Origin: Geosiphon pyriformis
Taxonomy: Eukaryota; Glomeromycota; Glomeromycetes; Archaeosporales; Geosiphonaceae
Assembly (NCBI GenBank): GCA_016748015.1
Contig: JAAOMT010000512.1
Location: 1,799,598-1,863,597 of the forward strand
Reading direction: 5' to 3'
DNA: 64,000 nucleotides
Shown here piece by piece: positions 1-12,059 of the stretch. Made by a program: the position numbers and the translations under genes. The notes below the pieces were generated by a model that saw only the letters and a program-made list of their open reading frames with translations, ran no database searches and had not been told where the DNA came from. Numbering within the stretch: the stretch's first letter is position 1; each line of letters starts with the position of its first letter.

Positions 1-3000
1 TTTAGAATTTCGTTTTGCTGAAATTTAATACTTAAAAATTGGACTACTTTAGCTTATAATTACTATGTAATCATGATGTAATTATGATATATAATGATAG
101 TAATCATTTAAATATGATTAATTTCTCATGATTGGTATTTTATCCATCACTGAAGTCGAGCAAATATTGTATTTTAAATTACTATTAATATTCTTTTTGG
201 CTAGCAAATTATCTTAATATGAAATATACGGTGTAAAAAATATTATGAAATCAATATAATAATTAATTTATAATATATATATATATATATTTAGATTAAA
301 TATAAACCAAAAAAAAACACAAAACAAAAAGATTGAAAAAACAATGTAAAAAAAACAAAAATATAAATTTTTTTCACATAAATACAAAATATCAAATATT
401 GCAATACAAAATAATTTTATTTTTTATATTTATATTTATATTTAATTATTTTATTAAAAAAATTTATACATATATAAGTTGAAAAAAAGTAACAACCAAG
501 TTAATAACTATTTTTTAAAATAATATTAATTTAATATATATAATATAATTAATTATTAACAAATTTAATTAATAATATTAATATAATTTATTTATTTAAT
601 ATGTAAATCCAATTATAAACTTAATATGATAACAAATTAAATATTTTAAATTAAATATAATTTACATATTTTCTATATATAATTAGATACAAATCTAATT
701 TAGACTAAATTATATTAATTTTAAAGAGAAAAATCTACTTAAAAAAGACATTTTATGTATAATTACAAGCAAAAAATTACTATTTATAACCAAATTACTT
801 AATTACTTAATAGTTTTCTCTAAATTATACTTAATCTTAGAAAATTGATATTTTTAAAGATTTATTAATTAAAAATAAATAGTATTTTTTAATATATTAT
901 TAATATTATCTATAAAATTAATTTTAAACCCATATTTAATTTTAATTTTAATTAATTTAGTATTGATTTTACTTAAAATTTTACCAAAAGTAGATATCTT
1001 ATTTTAAACAGTTGTAATTATACTTTTAAGTTTTATATATACAATAAAAAAATATTTAAAAAAGTAATAACCAACATAATAAATAAACTAATTAATTTAA
1101 TAATAAATTTAATTAAAAAAATCAAATCTAAGATCTAAATTTTAAAGAATTTAACTTAGATTTAATTATCAAAAATAATTAAAAAAACAGTAATATAAGA
1201 GGTTAAATAGATTAAAGTTTTATTATAGAACTTTTTATTAATAAAAAATAATACAAAAGACTTAAAGTCAATAGCAAACTTGATAAAACTTAAAAATAAT
1301 AATAATAATATTTTATAATCTATAAACAAATAATTTAAACTTTAATACTTGTATTAATAATAATATTTAAAAGTTTTTTACCAAAATATAATATTTATAC
1401 AAAGTATTAGTTTTCATAATAATAAGATTCAAAAATTTACAAAAGTTAAATATTATAATAAAATATTAACAATAATAAAAATCAAAGAAAAAAAAAATAA
1501 AACAAATATGACTACTAACTTAAAAATCAAATTATTAATTTTAAAAACAATATAATTAAAAAAAAAGTTGATTAATCTGACTTTAAAAATATTTTTTAAA
1601 TAATAATATCTTTTTAATTAAATAAAAAAAATCTTAATACTATTTTTATTAATTAATACAGACTAATTATTAAGAATAATAACAATAAAAAAAAAGTTTT
1701 TAAAATAAATAATAACATATTATTACAAACCAATAGACTTTAACTTAATTAAAATAATAATATCAAAAATATCAAAAATATATTTAATATTATCAGAAGA
1801 TATATTAAGAAAAATATTACAAAATATTACAAAATATAACAAAAATAAAAAAAATAAAATAAAAGTTATTATAAAAAATTTTGCAATTTTAAATATAGTT
1901 AAAAAAAATTTTATTAATAACTTTGATAACAATAATTAAAAAACTTAAAAACAAAAGTTATATAAAATAACATAATATTATTTTTTAAAACAGATTTAAG
2001 TCCAATAAAACCAAATAACAAATAAAACAAAAAATTAATTAAAATCAATTTAATCTTAAAAGTAATATCAGATATTAAAATAAAAACTACTTATTTAAAA
2101 AACTTTTAATAATTAAAAATTGTTTTTTAAGTATTATTAAAAACAATATCAGAAAACAAAAAAAAGAATATCAATTTAGTTTTTATTTAATTAATCTAAT
2201 TTTTAAGATCAAATAACTTAATAAATTGTTTTGTTTCAAAAATTGATAATAATTTGTTAAAAAACACTATTATTTTAAAAAATATATTAGTATTATTATT
2301 GTTTATATTAAAAAAAAAGCTAATTACAGTTAAAAAATTTTTATTTAAGATTTTATTTAAAACCACAAAGAAATTTAGTATAACAATAACAAATATAAAT
2401 AATTATTGTTATTTTTTAAAATTTTTGGTTTTTTTAGCTATTTACAAAATAGTAATAGTAGTAATATTAATAATAAAAACAAAAAAGATTAATTTATTAA
2501 TTAACTTATTATTAAAAACCTTATGATTTTTAAAAAAGATAAAAACAAAACTAAAATTAATTTTAATATGTTTCTTAAAAAAAAAAAAATATTATCAAAA
2601 TATTTTGCTTAGTTGTTTTAATAATAAAGAATTTTTTTGATTATTAAAAAATTTTGTTTTTTAAATAATATTTTATTTTATTAAAAATAATTTAAATTCT
2701 ATTACTTATGTATTATTACTAAAATTTTGGTTTAATTTTATTATTGTAATATATTTTTAATAAAAAATTTTTTAAATACATTAATTTAAATTTTTAAAAA
2801 ATTATTAATTACTTCAAATCTTAATTCAAATATTAATTTTTAATAAATTTTAAGAGTTTTTTTTAAAATAAATTAATATATTTATATTTAATAATTAAAA
2901 AAACAAAAAAAAACAAAAAAAATTTGGTTTTGAAAATTATACTTTTTACAAATATAAAAACTATTATTTTGTTGTTAAAAAAAGAAAAAAATCTTTTTTT

Positions 3001-3317
3001 ATACAAATTTTTATTGTATTATTTTATGTTTTTAACCTATTTTTTTACTAAAATATTTTTTAATTTATTAAAAATAAATATAAGATTTAATAAATTATTT
3101 ATTATTTAAAATTATTATTATTATAAAAATTTACAATTTATATATTTTATTATAGTATTTTATTACATTTATAAATTTATATTAATAATTTTGTACTAAT
3201 TTAATATGTAAATTAAAAATTATATTAACAATAATTTAAATAATAAATAATTTAAAATTATTAAAATAGAAATTAATAAATAATAAAATAATTAATAATA
3301 TTAAGAATTAAAGTAAA
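1..3317. other. AT-rich non-coding stretch
   Basis: Very AT-rich DNA with long A and T runs. It is A-rich on the plus strand to about position 2230 and T-rich after that. The few open frames (61-90 codons) are made almost entirely of Leu, Ile, Lys, Phe and Asn, as expected of random AT-rich sequence, and I recognise no domain. The region ends at the poly(T) that marks the 3' end of LINE-1. It could be ancient transposon remains, but I cannot show this. Confidence 0.7.
272..291. repeat. (TA)n simple repeat
   Basis: A short run of alternating T and A lies within the AT-rich stretch. It is a simple-sequence repeat with no evident function. Confidence 0.8.
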
Positions 3318-3450
3318 TTTTTTTTTTTTTCATTTAATGAGTGAAATCCAAACACTGTTTAGTGCAATACATTATACAAAATGATCTAAACTAGGTGTGA
3401 ATTATGCTCTTTCTACACGTGACCAGCCACTTGAACCAATCAGGACAATA

Positions 3451-5332
3451 CTATACACCTATATGAACTGAAACTTCATTACCTATGTCTGAAAAAAACA
3501 AACAAGACTTACAAAAACCAAAACCAACACCAATTGCCTCAGCAACACCCAGCAATCTAATCATGCCTGTTGACAACACTAAAGAAAGCCCAGAAATCGA
3601 GATAGGAACAGATCTATTGCATAGAATAAACTCATTTTTTTCCATAAAGACATGGTGTTTGGCACGAACCAACCAAATATCTTCCCAAAAAGCATGACTA
3701 AACTTACGCACAAAGGCCACAATGGTCTGACTTGCTACTCTGGAATTCTTGAAAACAGAAACAGACTCACAAAACCAATTTTTGAAAACAAAACCCTTAC
3801 ACAGAGCAGTGCTGACCAAAATATTAGATGAACAAGTAAACAACAGCTGTGAGACAACTGAGAAAGAATGACCCAGACCAGATTGCACTCCCCAAGCTGA
3901 AACATGAGAGTCCAACAAATGAGCATGAATATTGGCATCAAATGAACAAGAAAAAGCATAGTTCAAGACTTTAACATCACCACAAAACAAACACACTACA
4001 CTAGAATAACTCTTATCATAAAGTCATTTTCATACAGCAACAGGGAGCTGAAGGTGCAATGCCTTCATAAAATATGTTCAGAAACTAGCAGTCTGCTTGC
4101 TAGTAAAGCCAGCAGCCATATGAGAGTTTGGATGCTATACCAGTAATGATCTGAATCAATTAACATCCACACACAGACTATTCACTACCACCTGCAAACC
4201 AGAACTGATTTTTTAATGTGCACAATGGACTGACCAAAAAACATCCCAAACAAAATGCCTAGAATTACCAGAAATGGCAGCACCACCAACCCTAAGATAG
4301 TATTCATTAATAAAATAAGGCAGATTCCATCTAGAGAGAGCTACAGCTCTGGCCAACTCATTTGCACACTCATTGCCTAAAACACCTGAATAACCTTTGA
4401 CCTTATACCAATTAATATTCAAATTCTTATGACAAATGACATTCACAATATGGTGACATTCAATCCAACACTGATTTCTAAAATCTGGGCAAACCAAATC
4501 CAATTCCAACTTGCAAGCATCCAAAGCTGCTTGACTGTTCAAGAACAAGTCGATTAAGCAAGAAGGAAGGACACACTCAAAAGCTAAAGCAATGGTCTAC
4601 AACTCTGTTAAGGTAGAAGACATCAAATCAGAAACTCCCACACCCAAACTTATACCAATATCCTCAAAAAAAACAGCAGCCCCAGCTTTTATATCAACAG
4701 ATCCCAAGCCACTCAAAGATCTATCTATATAGACAGAAAGGCAACTAATATTAGAACACAACAAATTTGCACTAATAGTACTAAACTCATAAGAATGAAG
4801 AATATTTGAAGAGCCACCATCATCCAAAGGTGAGAAATAGAAAGAGAGAATGCACCACTAAGAAACTGAACAGAAAGCTCAAACCAGGCAAGAACTGGAC
4901 CACACGGATCCAACCACTTCCACCGCTTAAAGATTTTTCAATCAAAAATAGTCACACTTTGGTCAAACAGCTGGTTCATAAAGGCAATCTCATAATGCCA
5001 AAGCAGAGAGACACACTTAAAATAGGTTGATTCACCAAGAACACAAGACATAGGAGTTCCACCTCAATGATAAAAAGCATTGGTTAGAGAGCCACTCAAG
5101 AACAAATCACTTTCAGAGAAAATGTGCACCATACCAGCCAGAAAATTATTTAGAGGGTTGACCTTGACATGAACTGGATACTGCAAAGGGTGAAGTGAAT
5201 GCCAGCAGAGGACCTGAAGATCATGTAACCGGTGAGAGAATAGATGACCCAAAATACCAATAGAATTCACAAAAAAAATGACTGAAGCTAACTTATCCTC
5301 AGCCTGAATCTGTTTAAAAGTTTTCAAACTGT
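3451..5332 (-). pseudogene. LINE-1 ORF2, C-terminal part (RNase H and zinc finger)
   Basis: C-terminal third of LINE-1 ORF2, cut from its RT part by GYP-1. The pieces, from right to left on plus: 5327-5064 (post-RT region), 4827-4597 (first half of RNase H, with TELQAI-type glutamate motif), 4548-4213 (second half of RNase H, ending in the VKGYSG...GNECAN segment) and 3996-3451 (zinc-finger region). The first catalytic motif, YTDGS in LINE-3, reads YIDRS here, so the lead motif is damaged. The zinc finger is CX2CX7HX3C in the sister copies; here the His is Tyr (CLFCGDVKVLNYAFSC). Several stops separate the pieces. In an active element RNase H would remove the RNA template during target-primed reverse transcription. 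Confidence 0.85.
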
Positions 5333-6345
5333 TGTTACCAGTAGAATTTTAGTTATTAATTAGCATAAAATTACCCTTATAATTTCTATAATTAATTAGT
5401 ATATTAATATCATTTCAAATTATCATTTATTATTTAATCAATTATTACATATCATGATTAAATTAAAATAATTTAATTAGTATAACAAAAAGTAGGATGA
5501 TCAAATTACACAATACTTTGAACTTTGTAACATTCTAAAATTCACTGAAATTTACAGAAATTTGCTGAAATTTATAAGAAATTCGCCGAAATTTATAGAA
5601 ATTCGTCGAAATTATGAATAGTTCACCCAAATTAATCAATAGTTTAGCAAAATAACTTGTAGTTCATCAAAATGTATTTTTAGTTTGCTGAAATTTGAAC
5701 AAAGAGAAAAAGTGCAAGTTCATAGACTAAGTACTACAACAAGTTGTATAAAAGAAGAGCTTTTCTCTTCAAGAAAATGTATCTTACTTTAGATTTATTA
5801 CTTAGAACCATTCCTACACACACAAAAAGAAATAAATATCAAATAATTTGAAAAACCAAATTCTTTAATTATTGCACTTAGAAAATCCTCAAAACTCAAC
5901 TAATGTTTTGAAATTGATTAGCTACCAATTTCAGTAAACTGTTAGTGACTTCAGACCTGGATAGAAAACGTTTCCCTTAATAAAATCCTATTTCTTTTAC
6001 ATTTCTTTTATTTTTCTTTTTTTTTCTTATTACAATCATTAGAGTAGTCTACAGACAAGATTCCTGTAGAAAAGTTGACTTTTACAGCAAAGTAACTACA
6101 CATTTTTAGTGAGCTTCCAGACAAGCAATTCCTGGGAAAGAGTTGATGTTTACTACAACATAACTACATAAAGTAACTGGCAAGGAATTGGTCATTCCAT
6201 TTATAAGCCCAGCAGTTCAAATTATAGAAGATAATTTGAAGATAAATTCAGTTATTGGAGGTTCAACTACTTCTAGAAAACGTGAATTTGCAACCAACAG
6301 ACAGTTACAACATTCAAGAAAAAAGACCAAAAACCTCTGGTAACA
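5333..6345 (+). repeat. GYP-1 5' LTR
   Basis: 1,013-base LTR bounded by the perfect inverted repeat TGTTACCAG / CTGGTAACA. It contains an array of about 16-20-base units of the type GAAATTTRCYGAAATTTA (about 5535-5625), with one more unit than the 3' LTR. Promoter and polyadenylation signals should lie here. Near the right end, GTGAATTTGCAACC at 6282 aligns with an ATG in GYP-2, the probable gag start. Confidence 0.93.
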
Positions 6346-8092
6346 TTTGGTGCTCTCCCACAGAAATAACACAGCAACAACAAACTTCAAAATAGCGACC
6401 ACACTAGACACAACAACTCTAGAGTATTATCAGTCAATTTACACCCATTGCAAACAGAGATTCAACATCCCAAACGGAATTGAAATTGTTGAAAGAACAC
6501 TCTATCAATACATTGAAAACCATATCAATAATTATCTTCTTGGAAATTACAACATTTCAGAAGTGAGAAGCAATCTCTACAATAATTTAGTACACTATTT
6601 ACAATTGGAAACTGAAGACCTTAACAGTAAAACACTTGCCACTTACTTTCAAGAACTCAATTACAACATTATCAAGTATTGTGAAGAAAAATACCCAGTA
6701 CAGTCTAAATACTCTTTTGACTTTGAATTAGAAACAAAAACAGGCAACAAAAACAAACAAAAAGTAAAACAACACTCAAAAACTACTCCAAACACTCCAA
6801 TACTACCAAAAACAACTGCCAAACACTTGCAAACACCTAAACAAGGAACCATTGTCAAATTACTACTTTCTATCACACCATTTCCAATTTCACTTGCTCG
6901 ACTACAAACACCAAATTCACCACTTAACCATTTCTCCAGACCAGAAAATTTTCAGTCACCTAGAAATCCTACTCAACAGCAAGAACCTATATCAACAAGC
7001 ACCAATATTATTGAATACTTGCAGAAAAATGAAAGTGATCATTCAGAAAATTTGAAAAGTGAAAAAACTGAATCAGAACAAGGAGAAGTCACAGAAAACA
7101 AAGAGGAAATGACAACTGCTTATATTGCAAAGATTTCAGAATTCATGGGTGAACATAATGATACCAGTCCTCAAGAATGGCTTGACAAGATTTAAAAAGC
7201 AGGAGACGCAAATGGTTGGATTGCAGCAAGAATGCTTAAAGCAATTCCCTACTTTCTCCAAAAAACAGCAAGAAAATGGTTTGAAAATTTAGAAAAATCA
7301 TTTGAAAACTGGCAAACATTCAAAGATGCTTTTCTACAACAATTCACTGACAACAATACCTCTATCACTCTCAGAAACTGCTTTTACAATATCAAACAAG
7401 AAACATTTGAAACTGTTATGACCTATTTTGAAAGATTTAACAAACTTTTCAGATAAATCTGACAATTAAAAACCAATGACTACTATTCTGATGCTCAAAT
7501 TCTGGATCAGTTTATAGCAGGGTTAAAAAACAAACTAATTAAAAAAGTTCATCCACATGCTCCAACAGACTTAGCAACTGCTATTAGACATGCAAAGAAT
7601 TATGAAATGGCTATGGAAGAAGCAAACCTCACCAAACTTGTTAACTTGGCTATTGGAGAAACCAGCTCAACAGCTAAAGAAAAGATAGACCAACTTACAA
7701 AGAAAGTTGAAAGCTATTTTACAAACCAACAACAACAGTAGCAACAACCCCAAAAATATCAACCACCACAGCAACACAACCAAAACAACTTTGGACTACT
7801 ATCCAACAACCAATCTCAAAATTGTCACTATTGTGGAATTCCAAGACACTGGAAACAAGATTGCAGGAAACTACAAAGAGACCAACAAAACAGAAGTAAT
7901 TAATGTTATTCTTTACCACAACAATTTTATTACCAATCTCTACCACCAATTTATTATTCACCAAGACCACAAATTCAAAACAGCTATTATCAACCAGCTC
8001 TACAACCAATTCAACAACAATATTAGCAACTTTTACCAATTCAGCAATTTCAGACACCACTCACTCAACAATATCAAGTACTAGCAAGAAGA
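6282..8092 (+). pseudogene. GYP-1 gag (capsid and CCHC nucleocapsid)
   Basis: Structural Gag polyprotein that would form the particle and bind element RNA. The frame aligns with GYP-2, where an ATG in the LTR opens a frame that runs through the PBS. In GYP-1 this codon is GTG, and a 1-base loss near 6372 shifts the frame to the one open from 6347 to 7195. A Retrotrans_gag-like stretch (RKWFENLEKSFENW) lies at about 7270-7320. A zinc knuckle CX2CX4HX4C (CHYCGIPRHWKQDC) is at 7823-7864, followed by a Gln/Asn-rich tail. Stops at 7193 (CAA to TAA versus GYP-2), about 7454 and 7460 (both CGA-derived) and 7738 (CAG to TAG) break it. Confidence 0.85.
6346..6363 (+). promoter_or_regulatory. GYP-1 primer binding site
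   Basis: TTTGGTGCTCTCCCACAG follows the LTR directly. The TGG at 6348 would pair with the CCA end of a tRNA primer. I do not assign the tRNA. GYP-3 has a different continuation after the same TGGTGCT. Confidence 0.6.
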
Positions 8093-9127
8093 TTGATTCA
8101 ACATAACCAATTCACACCCCAAAATCAATTGCAAAGTAACAACAACAGAATCAATCCAAATAACCAGTTGGTTCCCCGAAATTCTAGTCAGCAAAGACCC
8201 AATCACTATCACACTCAACCCAGTTATCTTACAATACCAGAGGAATCGGATTTTCAACAAACTGCACTTTCTGAAAGTGAAGTTGCAGCACCAAAATCAA
8301 ATCCTTCCAACCACACCATTCCATTAGCTCAAATTGTCCAAAATGCCAATCTGTTAGATATATTTCCATTTAAATTTGAAGCAAATAAATCACCATTTCT
8401 GCTTAGTAATACAGCAGTCAATGAACAGAAAGCAATTACTGCTATGTACATAGAAGCTACAGTAAAAGAAAAACCCATTCACTTAATCTTAGATAGTGGA
8501 TTGACTGGAAGTATTATCACTTACCAGCTGATGCAACAACTCAAACAAAACATAGACAGACCAGCTCAAACAGTTATTGTTATAGCTGATGGTATGAAGA
8601 AGACTCCAGTAGGAGAAATTGATGATTTCCCTTTTACAATTGATGGAATCACCATTCTAGTTAAAGTTCTTGTTATGAATGCACCCCAATACCAAGCTCT
8701 AGTTGGAAATGATTGGCTTCTCAAGGCCAATGCAAACCTGAACTGGGAAACTCAAAAACTTAAAATCTCATACCAAGAACAATATACCATAGTATCTGTA
8801 ACCTGTAGTACCTTTAACAAACAATCAAAAAAAGCTCCAGTATTTGAATTTGAAGAAGAGAAAAAAATGCCACTCACTGAAACCTACATGGCTCTTGGAT
8901 TACCATCCAATTGGGCTGAGGAAACAGAACAAGAAATTTTCAAAGAATCAAGAAAATGGAAGAAAGTTAGATATTTCACACCAGAACCACGAAAAAAACC
9001 ACTATACATTCCACTAAAATACAAAGATTGCAAAAAGAAGCTTTTATCTATGGGAGCCTGTATTTTCCCAGAAGAAGAATATGAAACTTGCACTTGCTAC
9101 TTCTGCAAAGCATGCCATAGAAAATGA
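8093..9127 (+). pseudogene. GYP-1 aspartic protease and start of Cys-rich region
   Basis: Open frame of 344 codons. A Gln/Asn-rich lead is followed by a retropepsin-like domain with the catalytic motif LILDSG (Asp codon 8492-8494), a flap region around IADGMKKTPVGEIDDF, and the later GNDWLLKAN hydrophobic-Gly segment. The protease would mature Gag and Pol. The frame continues into the start of a Cys-rich module (CKKKLLSMGAC, then CTCYFCKACH), which ends at a TGA near 9125. The GYP-3 protease has the same LILDSG motif, whereas GYP-2 has LILDSR. Part of a polyprotein rather than a separate gene, so the start given is only the first ATG of the open frame. Confidence 0.82.
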
Positions 9128-9780
9128 TTTGGATTCTCAAAGAGAAGTGGAAAATAAGACAAAACTCCTTGTCTTACTTGTGGAGAAAGACTACTAGAAG
9201 AATACAATTGGATTGATGTAGCAATGAGAGAAGAAGTATGTGATCAGACCTGTCAATATGTTCTATCAATTTCGAAAAAAGTCAGAAGAAGAACACCATT
9301 TGATGCAGCATACAACAGTACTCTCAATAAACTTTACCACTACTCTCATGATACTAAAATAATTTTTGACCTAGCAATAGCATTGATCAATAGAGCCACC
9401 CAAAAAGATGTCTGCCAAATGAAAGAAGCTGAATACATTAAGTATACCATGGAATTAGCTGGATTTGATTATGAAGATAAAGTAGAAACCTACCACCAAA
9501 TTACAAGCCACATATATCCGACCAAAAAAGCTCAAATTTAATGATTAGAGCAAATAAACATTCAGTTGTGTGAAGAATGTGTTATGCCTTGTAATGACCA
9601 ATAGTGTTTAGAATGTTATGCTCTTAGCATTCCTCTGCCAGATGAGAATGATGAAAATAAAATCGAATTTGGAGTATCTGAACTAGTAAAAAAACTACCA
9701 ACCACCCCCATCTATCTTCTTGAAAAACAACTACCTCTACAACTCAAATATTTTGACAAACATGGCCAAGGAATCAGACC
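9128..9780 (+). pseudogene. GYP-1 Cys-rich / helical linker between protease and dUTPase
   Basis: Continues the Cys-rich module that begins in the previous frame. A CLTCGE-type pair lies at about 9172-9190 and CDQTCQY at 9239-9259. An acidic, probably helical stretch of about 80 residues follows (open frame 9224-9541). A second Cys cluster is at about 9565-9625, corresponding to CKECVMPCNNQWCLEC in GYP-2. A stop at 9602 replaces the Trp or Gln codons of the sister copy. GYP-3 has the same arrangement. I recognise no named family. Multiple paired cysteines suggest zinc binding, which is inference. Confidence 0.65.
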
Positions 9781-10240
9781 AGAAAAAGCACACGAAATTG
9801 ATGCTAGATATGACCTAAGATACCCAGAAAAAGATACTTTAGTTCTTCAACCAAAGTCCTTGACAAAAATCAATTTCAAAATTGCTCTTGAAATTTCACC
9901 AGAAGCAATGGTTCAAATTGCCTCCAGATCATCATTGGCAAGCAAAGGAATCAATATTAGAGAAGGAGTTATAAATGCAGGATATACTGGAGACATTACC
10001 ATCATATTACAGAATGAGACAGACAAACCATTCAAAATTGAACATGCTGAAAAAATTGCTCAAGCAATTTACTTACCCTTAATCAACATTTCGGGTTTAC
10101 AATCAGTAAACCACAGAAAACAATTGGAAAAAAGTGAAAGAGAAACTCAAGATTTTGGTTCAACTGGACGATTTACAGTTCCAGTAAACATAGCTTTTAA
10201 TACACAAAATGAATCTCACCAGATTCTTCAACTTCTCTAG
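9781..10240 (+). pseudogene. GYP-1 dUTPase domain
   Basis: dUTPase-like domain embedded in pol. Homotrimeric dUTPases convert dUTP to dUMP and pyrophosphate. Motif I reads DARYDLRY (DAGYDLRY in GYP-2, DAGFDLKY in GYP-3). Motif II reads ASRSSLASKGINI. Motif III reads GVINAGYTGDI (GVIDAEYTGDI in GYP-2). Motif IV is AEKIAQAIYLPL, and motif V is RETQDFGSTGRF. All five family motifs are therefore visible in order. The Gly-to-Arg change in motif I and Asp-to-Asn in motif III of this copy probably abolish activity. It sits between protease and RT, the position dUTPase occupies in non-primate lentiviral pol and in some fungal Metaviridae reported in the literature. Confidence 0.85.
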
Positions 10241-12015
10241 CCAATTACCATTTCACCTTTTGGAGAACATCATGAAATTTACATTTGCTCAAAACCCACC
10301 ACTACACAACAAATCTTTGAATCCAATAAACAAATCTGTTTGAAGCATGAAATCTTAATTCCAAATGTTTATATTTCCAAAGGAATGAAAAAATTTTGAG
10401 TTATATTCTACAACCCCAATAATTACTCTATTGTCTTATTAAACAAACTGGAGATTGGAATTATACACAGCAATATTTTCAAGATGAAAACTCTCAAATT
10501 GTTTCTAATTTCATCGAAATTGTAAGGCACACTCTATTCCCAAATCTAAATATTATTCTCACTACTGAATACTACCCTTTTTTGGAAGAAAAACTCTCTT
10601 GAATTAACATAAGTCCCTTAGAACTTCAACAACAAAGACAATTGAAACAATTGATAGCTGAATTTGCAGATATATTTGCAAAAACAACAATAACCTGGGA
10701 AAAACGGATATGGTTTAACATCAGATCCATACAGGAGATGCTCCACCAAAATGTCAGCAAGCTTACAGAGTGCCATTTGCCAGCCACCAATTCATCAGAG
10801 AAGAAATTCAGAGAATGCTCAATAACGAATTGATTCAGCCATCAAAAAGTCCTTGGGCCTCACCAGTAGTCTTTGTCAAAAAGAAAAATGAAAAAATCAG
10901 ATTTTGTGTTGACTATTGTCAAGTAAACAGTGTGACAATTGGAGATGTCTACCCTTTTCCAAGAATTGATGACATGCTAGATGCTCTAGGAAAAGCCAAG
11001 TTCTTTTCAACTTTAGACTTGGAAAGTGAATACTAACAAGTCAAAATAGACCCAAAAGACCAACCCAAAACAGCATTTACCACCCAAGGAGGAAACTATA
11101 AGTTCAATATTATGCCTTTTGGACTCTGTAATGCACCAGCAACATTTCAGCAACTCATGGATGTTGTATATGAAGGGCTCTTGTGGCAATCAGTAGTTGT
11201 CTATCTTCATGACATTGATGTATACTCACCAAGCTTTGAGACTTATCTTATTTACCTGCAAGAAGTTTTTCAATGATTACGGAAAGCAGGATTGAAGTTA
11301 AACATTGAAAAATGTCACTTTGGAAAAACAAGCTTAATCTTTCTTGGACACATTGTTAGCAAAGATGGAGTCAAACCAAATCCAGAAACAATCAGTGCTG
11401 TCAAAAACTTTCAAACCCCCAGAAATACCACAGAACTAAGAGGATTTGTAGGATTAATTTTTTACTATCAAAAATTCATCAAAGGATTCTCAGAAATTGC
11501 CAAACCACTCAATTATCTCACCAATAAAAATGTGCCATACAAATGGACTAAAAAACAACAAAAAGCATTTGAAACTCTCAAAACAAAGCTGACAACAGCC
11601 CCAGTTCTTGCTTACTCAGATTTCAACAAACAATTTCAACTAGCCACTAATGCTTCACACATAACATTCAGTGCCATCTTATCACAAGTAGATAAAAATG
11701 AACAAAAACAAGTCATTACTTATGCTAGTAGAACACTCAAACCAACAGAACTAAAATATGGCTCAACTGAATTAGAAGCTGCTGCAGTTATTTGGGCTCT
11801 TAAACATTTTCAACAATATCTGAAGAATGGAAAAAAATTTGACATAATAATGGACAACATTGGTCTCAAATGGCTTAATAAAAAGAAAACTGAACAAAGT
11901 GCCAAACAGTCTCAATAGAATGACTTCCTAGCAGACTACAAATATATTGTATACCACAAACCAGGAAAACTACATACTAATGTTGATAGCCTTTCAAGAA
12001 TGAGACAAAATTAAT
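10241..12015 (+). pseudogene. GYP-1 reverse transcriptase and RNase H
   Basis: A linker (10241-10640) leads into RT. Recognisable RT blocks are LIQPSKSPWASPVVFVKKK (about 10828-10885), RFCVDY, STLDLESEY (stop at 11035 where GYP-2 reads GYWQ), FNIMPFGLCNAPATFQ (about 11103-11150) and the active site YLHDID near 11203-11220. GYP-2 has YLDD at this site, so Asp is lost. RNase H follows from about 11570. Its first motif is LATNAS instead of LATDAS, then TYASRTLKPTELKYGSTELE. The domain ends near PGKLHTNVDSLSR. Stops at 11276, 11916 and elsewhere break the frame. The protein would copy element RNA into cDNA. Confidence 0.9.
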
Positions 12016-12059
12016 ACCAACAACAAATTCCACCGCAACTTACTAACCTACCAACAAAA

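Noticed and set aside
1-30. Resemblance of the first bases (GAATTTCGTTTTGCTGAAATTT) to the GYP-1 LTR array
   Set aside because: Too short and imperfect; no LTR end or other LTR segment follows.
1723-3109. Open frames of 61-90 codons in the AT-rich left stretch
   Set aside because: Composition is almost purely Leu/Ile/Lys/Phe/Asn, there are no domains, and such frames are expected by chance in AT-rich DNA.
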